From: Rikenellaceae bacterium DTU049
Lineage (GTDB): Bacteria > Bacteroidota > Bacteroidia > Bacteroidales > DTU049
Assembly: GCA_001513285.1 (NCBI GenBank)
Contig: LFTI01000069.1
Coordinates: 4,823 to 60,456, forward strand
Reading direction: 5' to 3'
Length of the DNA: 55,634 nucleotides
A model generated the notes under the pieces. That model worked only from the letters and a program-made list of their open reading frames with translations. It was not told where the DNA came from and ran no database searches. Positions within the stretch are counted from its first letter, which is position 1. Every line of letters starts with the position of its first letter. Positions 53,899 to 55,634 of this stretch are shown piece after piece. Position numbers and translations under genes: made by a program.

Positions 53899-55161
53899 TT
53901 ATTCATTAAAAAGTTTGTACTCTTTAAGATAATATTGTACTATAGAATCTCCTTTAATAATTTTAATAAATATATCTTCCCCGTTGTCATTTAAATCTAT
54001 TTTACCATTATAGTAATCACAAATGTCCGAATCATTCAATGATGATATTACAATGTTATTGATAGAATAAATAGTATCACCAGGTAATATGCCAATTTTA
54101 TATGCTTCTGAGTTTTTATAAACTGTACCTATTATTAATTGATTTCCAACAAACCCATAATTAATCCCAAAAGTGTTTAGATTATCAGGTATTCTTATTT
54201 TTTCCGTTGGAAATAAATAAATATATTTTTCATTCCAGTCAATCGTAACGATAAAATTTTTCATAAAAATATTACCTATAGAACCTTGTTTTCTGGAACT
54301 AACATTTTTATATTTACCATATGTTAATGGAACATTTATAAATGTAGTGTCGCCTAACGTAAGATTGCACCTTAAAATACTAAATAAATCGACAGAGTCT
54401 GTTTTTCCATATATGTCGCTATAACCTATTCCAAGTGCATCTGCTCTTTTCTTTTCATTAATGCCTTTGTATATTGTGCTATCATTTCTATAATCATTTA
54501 ATGTAATAAATCCATTAAATCCTGTGTCAAAAACAAGATTCACAGGAATAGTGTCATTAATTAATATTGTAATTATCGGAGTTTTAGTAAAGGGTACTGT
54601 ATTAAATTTTATCTTTATTGCTTTATCAATGTAACTCAATTTACCTATTTTGTCAGTTAATACTAAGTTCTTCTTATCAAAATCTATTTGCAATATGCCG
54701 TTACTTAATACGTTTGAACCAATAATTCCATCTGGCATCTGATTACACCTGGAATTAACCATTCTATTTAAATCAATGTTTATTGCTCCGACTTTTTTAT
54801 ATTTGATTGCTCCGATTTGAACACTATTAATTATACAGAATGTGTTTTGAATTGGACCAGAGTCCTCGTCTTTTGAGAACATTCGTTTTCTAGTTATTTT
54901 TAATGAGTCTGCTAACGATGCTGTGATTACTGTTGGAGCTCCAGTATCAAGAAAAAACTTATATTTTTTGTTCTGTCCATTAATGTTAGACATTATTACG
55001 ATATGACCACTTGTAAATTCAAACGGAATAGTACTGTAATAATCACTATTACAAACTTTTGCTTTACTCATAACTTTACCTATTCGTACTGTTTGAGTAA
55101 TTTGACAACTCTCAAAAATGAATAAAGAAAAAATAATTATAGAAAAAATAATATATCTCAT
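53899..55161 (-). CDS. Double-DTG retropepsin-like aspartic protease lipoprotein with PDZ domain
   Basis: A 420-residue exported protein. The lipoprotein signal (IIFSLFIFESC, Cys19) places it in the envelope. Two DTG active-site motifs occur in one chain: FFLDTGAP (Asp72) and FDTGFNGF (Asp212), so two retropepsin-like halves could form a bilobed active site. A C-terminal PDZ-like domain (about 335-400, YKNSEAYKIGILPGDTIYSI) may bind substrate tails. Substrates are unknown; peptide or protein breakdown at the cell surface is likely. It has its own promoter and an attC-like palindrome just past its stop. Confidence 0.85.
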   Translation of the reverse strand: MRYIIFSIIIFSLFIFESCQITQTVRIGKVMSKAKVCNSDYYSTIPFEFTSGHIVIMSNINGQNKKYKFFLDTGAPTVITASLADSLKITRKRMFSKDEDSGPIQNTFCIINSVQIGAIKYKKVGAINIDLNRMVNSRCNQMPDGIIGSNVLSNGILQIDFDKKNLVLTDKIGKLSYIDKAIKIKFNTVPFTKTPIITILINDTIPVNLVFDTGFNGFITLNDYRNDSTIYKGINEKKRADALGIGYSDIYGKTDSVDLFSILRCNLTLGDTTFINVPLTYGKYKNVSSRKQGSIGNIFMKNFIVTIDWNEKYIYLFPTEKIRIPDNLNTFGINYGFVGNQLIIGTVYKNSEAYKIGILPGDTIYSINNIVISSLNDSDICDYYNGKIDLNDNGEDIFIKIIKGDSIVQYYLKEYKLFNE

Positions 55162-55190
55162 TTTTTTTAAAATATTAATAAACTATGGAA

Positions 55191-55198
55191 CAAAGATA
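55191..55198 (-). promoter_or_regulatory. -7 promoter element for the aspartic protease gene
   Basis: TATCTTTG on the minus strand, 29 bases before the ATG. Confidence 0.6.
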
Positions 55199-55310
55199 CT
55201 AATATTATTTTATTATTTTAAAGTACAAACATTTATTATTGGACAGTTAAATATTAACCACAAAGTTCTCAAAGAAGGAACAAAGAACATAGAGAATGAT
55301 GGAATTAAAT

Positions 55311-55340
55311 TGTCTGAACCATGATTTTTGGAATTGAATT
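55311..55340 (+). repeat. Intergenic TGTCTGAACC repeat, forward copy
   Basis: TGTCTGAACCATGATTTTTG followed by GAATT. The start of this motif recurs inverted at 55421-55473. It appears to be a decayed intergenic repeat. Confidence 0.55.
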
Positions 55341-55420
55341 GCTTATTTGTCAATCTATGAAACGCTTAACTCTTTGCGCCAAAATTTATCAACAACCCTA
55401 TTTCAATATTGTATGCTTCG

Positions 55421-55473
55421 AGATTTTTTAATCCCATCATCCCACTAATCTAAGAAATCCAAGTTCAGACATT
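55421..55473 (-). repeat. Intergenic TGTCTGAAC repeat, reverse copy
   Basis: Read on the minus strand, this begins TGTCTGAACTTGGATTTCTT and continues with short GGATT/GGGAT units. It shares the TGTCTGAAC head with the forward copy about 110 bases away, making an inverted pair. Confidence 0.55.
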
Positions 55474-55579
55474 TTTATCAGGTATGACTAAATAGTAGTT
55501 TTATATTTAAAAATACTCTGTGTCTAATCCGCATTGAGAAATGATTTGCACAAAAACTAGCAAGCCGTGTTGGACAGAA

Positions 55580-55626
55580 GGGTTTACACTGTTTGAGCAA
55601 GCTAAAGCTTGCGAGTTTGTAAACCC
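55580..55626. repeat. Nested hairpin at the right edge
   Basis: GGGTTTACA (55580-55588) pairs perfectly with TGTAAACCC (55618-55626). Inside, GCAAGCT (55597-55603) pairs perfectly with AGCTTGC (55606-55612). This makes a two-tier stem-loop and is the most GC-rich structure of the region. It may be a terminator or the end of a repeat or cassette. Confidence 0.75.
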
Positions 55627-55634
55627 CAAGAGGT

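Larger units (their letters stand above)
55162..55634. other. Non-coding end of the window, with repeats and hairpins
   Basis: No convincing gene. Apart from the promoter at 55191 it holds short purine-rich repeats (about 55258-55300), the inverted TGTCTGAAC pair, and a large hairpin at 55580-55626. The mixture suggests a repeat-rich accessory border. Confidence 0.5.

Noticed and set aside
55118-55324. 68-codon frame near the right edge
   Set aside because: It overlaps the protease start antisense and runs through repeats; no coding character.
1-55634. CRISPR array, tRNA or rRNA genes
   Set aside because: No regularly spaced direct repeats and no cloverleaf or conserved T-loop sequence found by eye.

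Overview
The window is strongly AT-rich and looks like the chromosome of a Bacteroidota (Bacteroidia-like) bacterium. Four signs support this: most genes follow a TAnnTTTG -7 promoter element; rpmG is followed by a DUF4295 gene; MurF and alanine racemase are fused; and the gene strings DUF3098-uppP-truB and ruvX-def-TPR lipoprotein are typical of the phylum. TGA is used as a stop, so the code is standard. No tRNA, rRNA, CRISPR array or phage module was found. The genus cannot be told from this sequence.

Layout. 1-5.8 kb: pyruvate phosphate dikinase, carbamate kinase, a DUF368 membrane protein and an AlbA_2-domain protein. 5.8-13.2 kb: transposase-like gene A, lepA, an OPT peptide transporter, prfB with a programmed frameshift, and an MlaD-like protein. 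13.2-19.1 kb: an empty 520-base stretch, three glycosyltransferases, a four-helix-bundle protein, pepD and a flavin-type split-barrel protein. 19.3-29.3 kb: transposase-like gene B, purB, DUF3098-uppP-truB, a large secreted protein, two thioredoxins (one frameshifted), murB, a phosphosulfolactate synthase homologue, a possible 28-residue membrane peptide, rpmG and DUF4295. 29.6-39.3 kb: YfhO, a DnaJ-type co-chaperone, an adhesin-head/beta-barrel protein, rsgA, comF, a coiled-coil protein, and a sugar epimerase with rfbA. 39.3-53.6 kb: transposase-like gene C, a LuxC-type reductase, pdxA, murF-alr, an M23 peptidase, ruvX-def-lipoprotein, transposase-like gene D, YfcC, a sugar nucleotidyltransferase, a Nif3 protein and a zinc-ribbon protein with a lysine-rich tail. 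53.6-55.6 kb: a different, accessory-looking end with an attC-like palindrome, a double-DTG aspartic protease and decayed intergenic repeats.

How the genes work together. Much of the window is cell-envelope work: murB, murF-alr, uppP, DUF368 (lipid-carrier recycling), M23, MlaD, glycosyltransferases, rfbA and the epimerase. Another set concerns translation: lepA, prfB, rsgA, truB, def and rpmG. The OPT transporter, pepD, carbamate kinase, YfcC and PPDK would fit a metabolism using peptides and amino acids.

The most unusual content is a family of four IS1595-like proteins (A-D; starts at 5848, 19304, 40333 and 47850). They align without a gap over their first 160 residues, and B, C and D are each exactly 335 residues. 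All keep the zinc ribbon, the helix-turn-helix-like region and a conserved C-terminal tail. Each has its own promoter, yet residues expected to form the catalytic triad are substituted. This suggests a maintained, possibly domesticated family of transposase-derived DNA-binding proteins.
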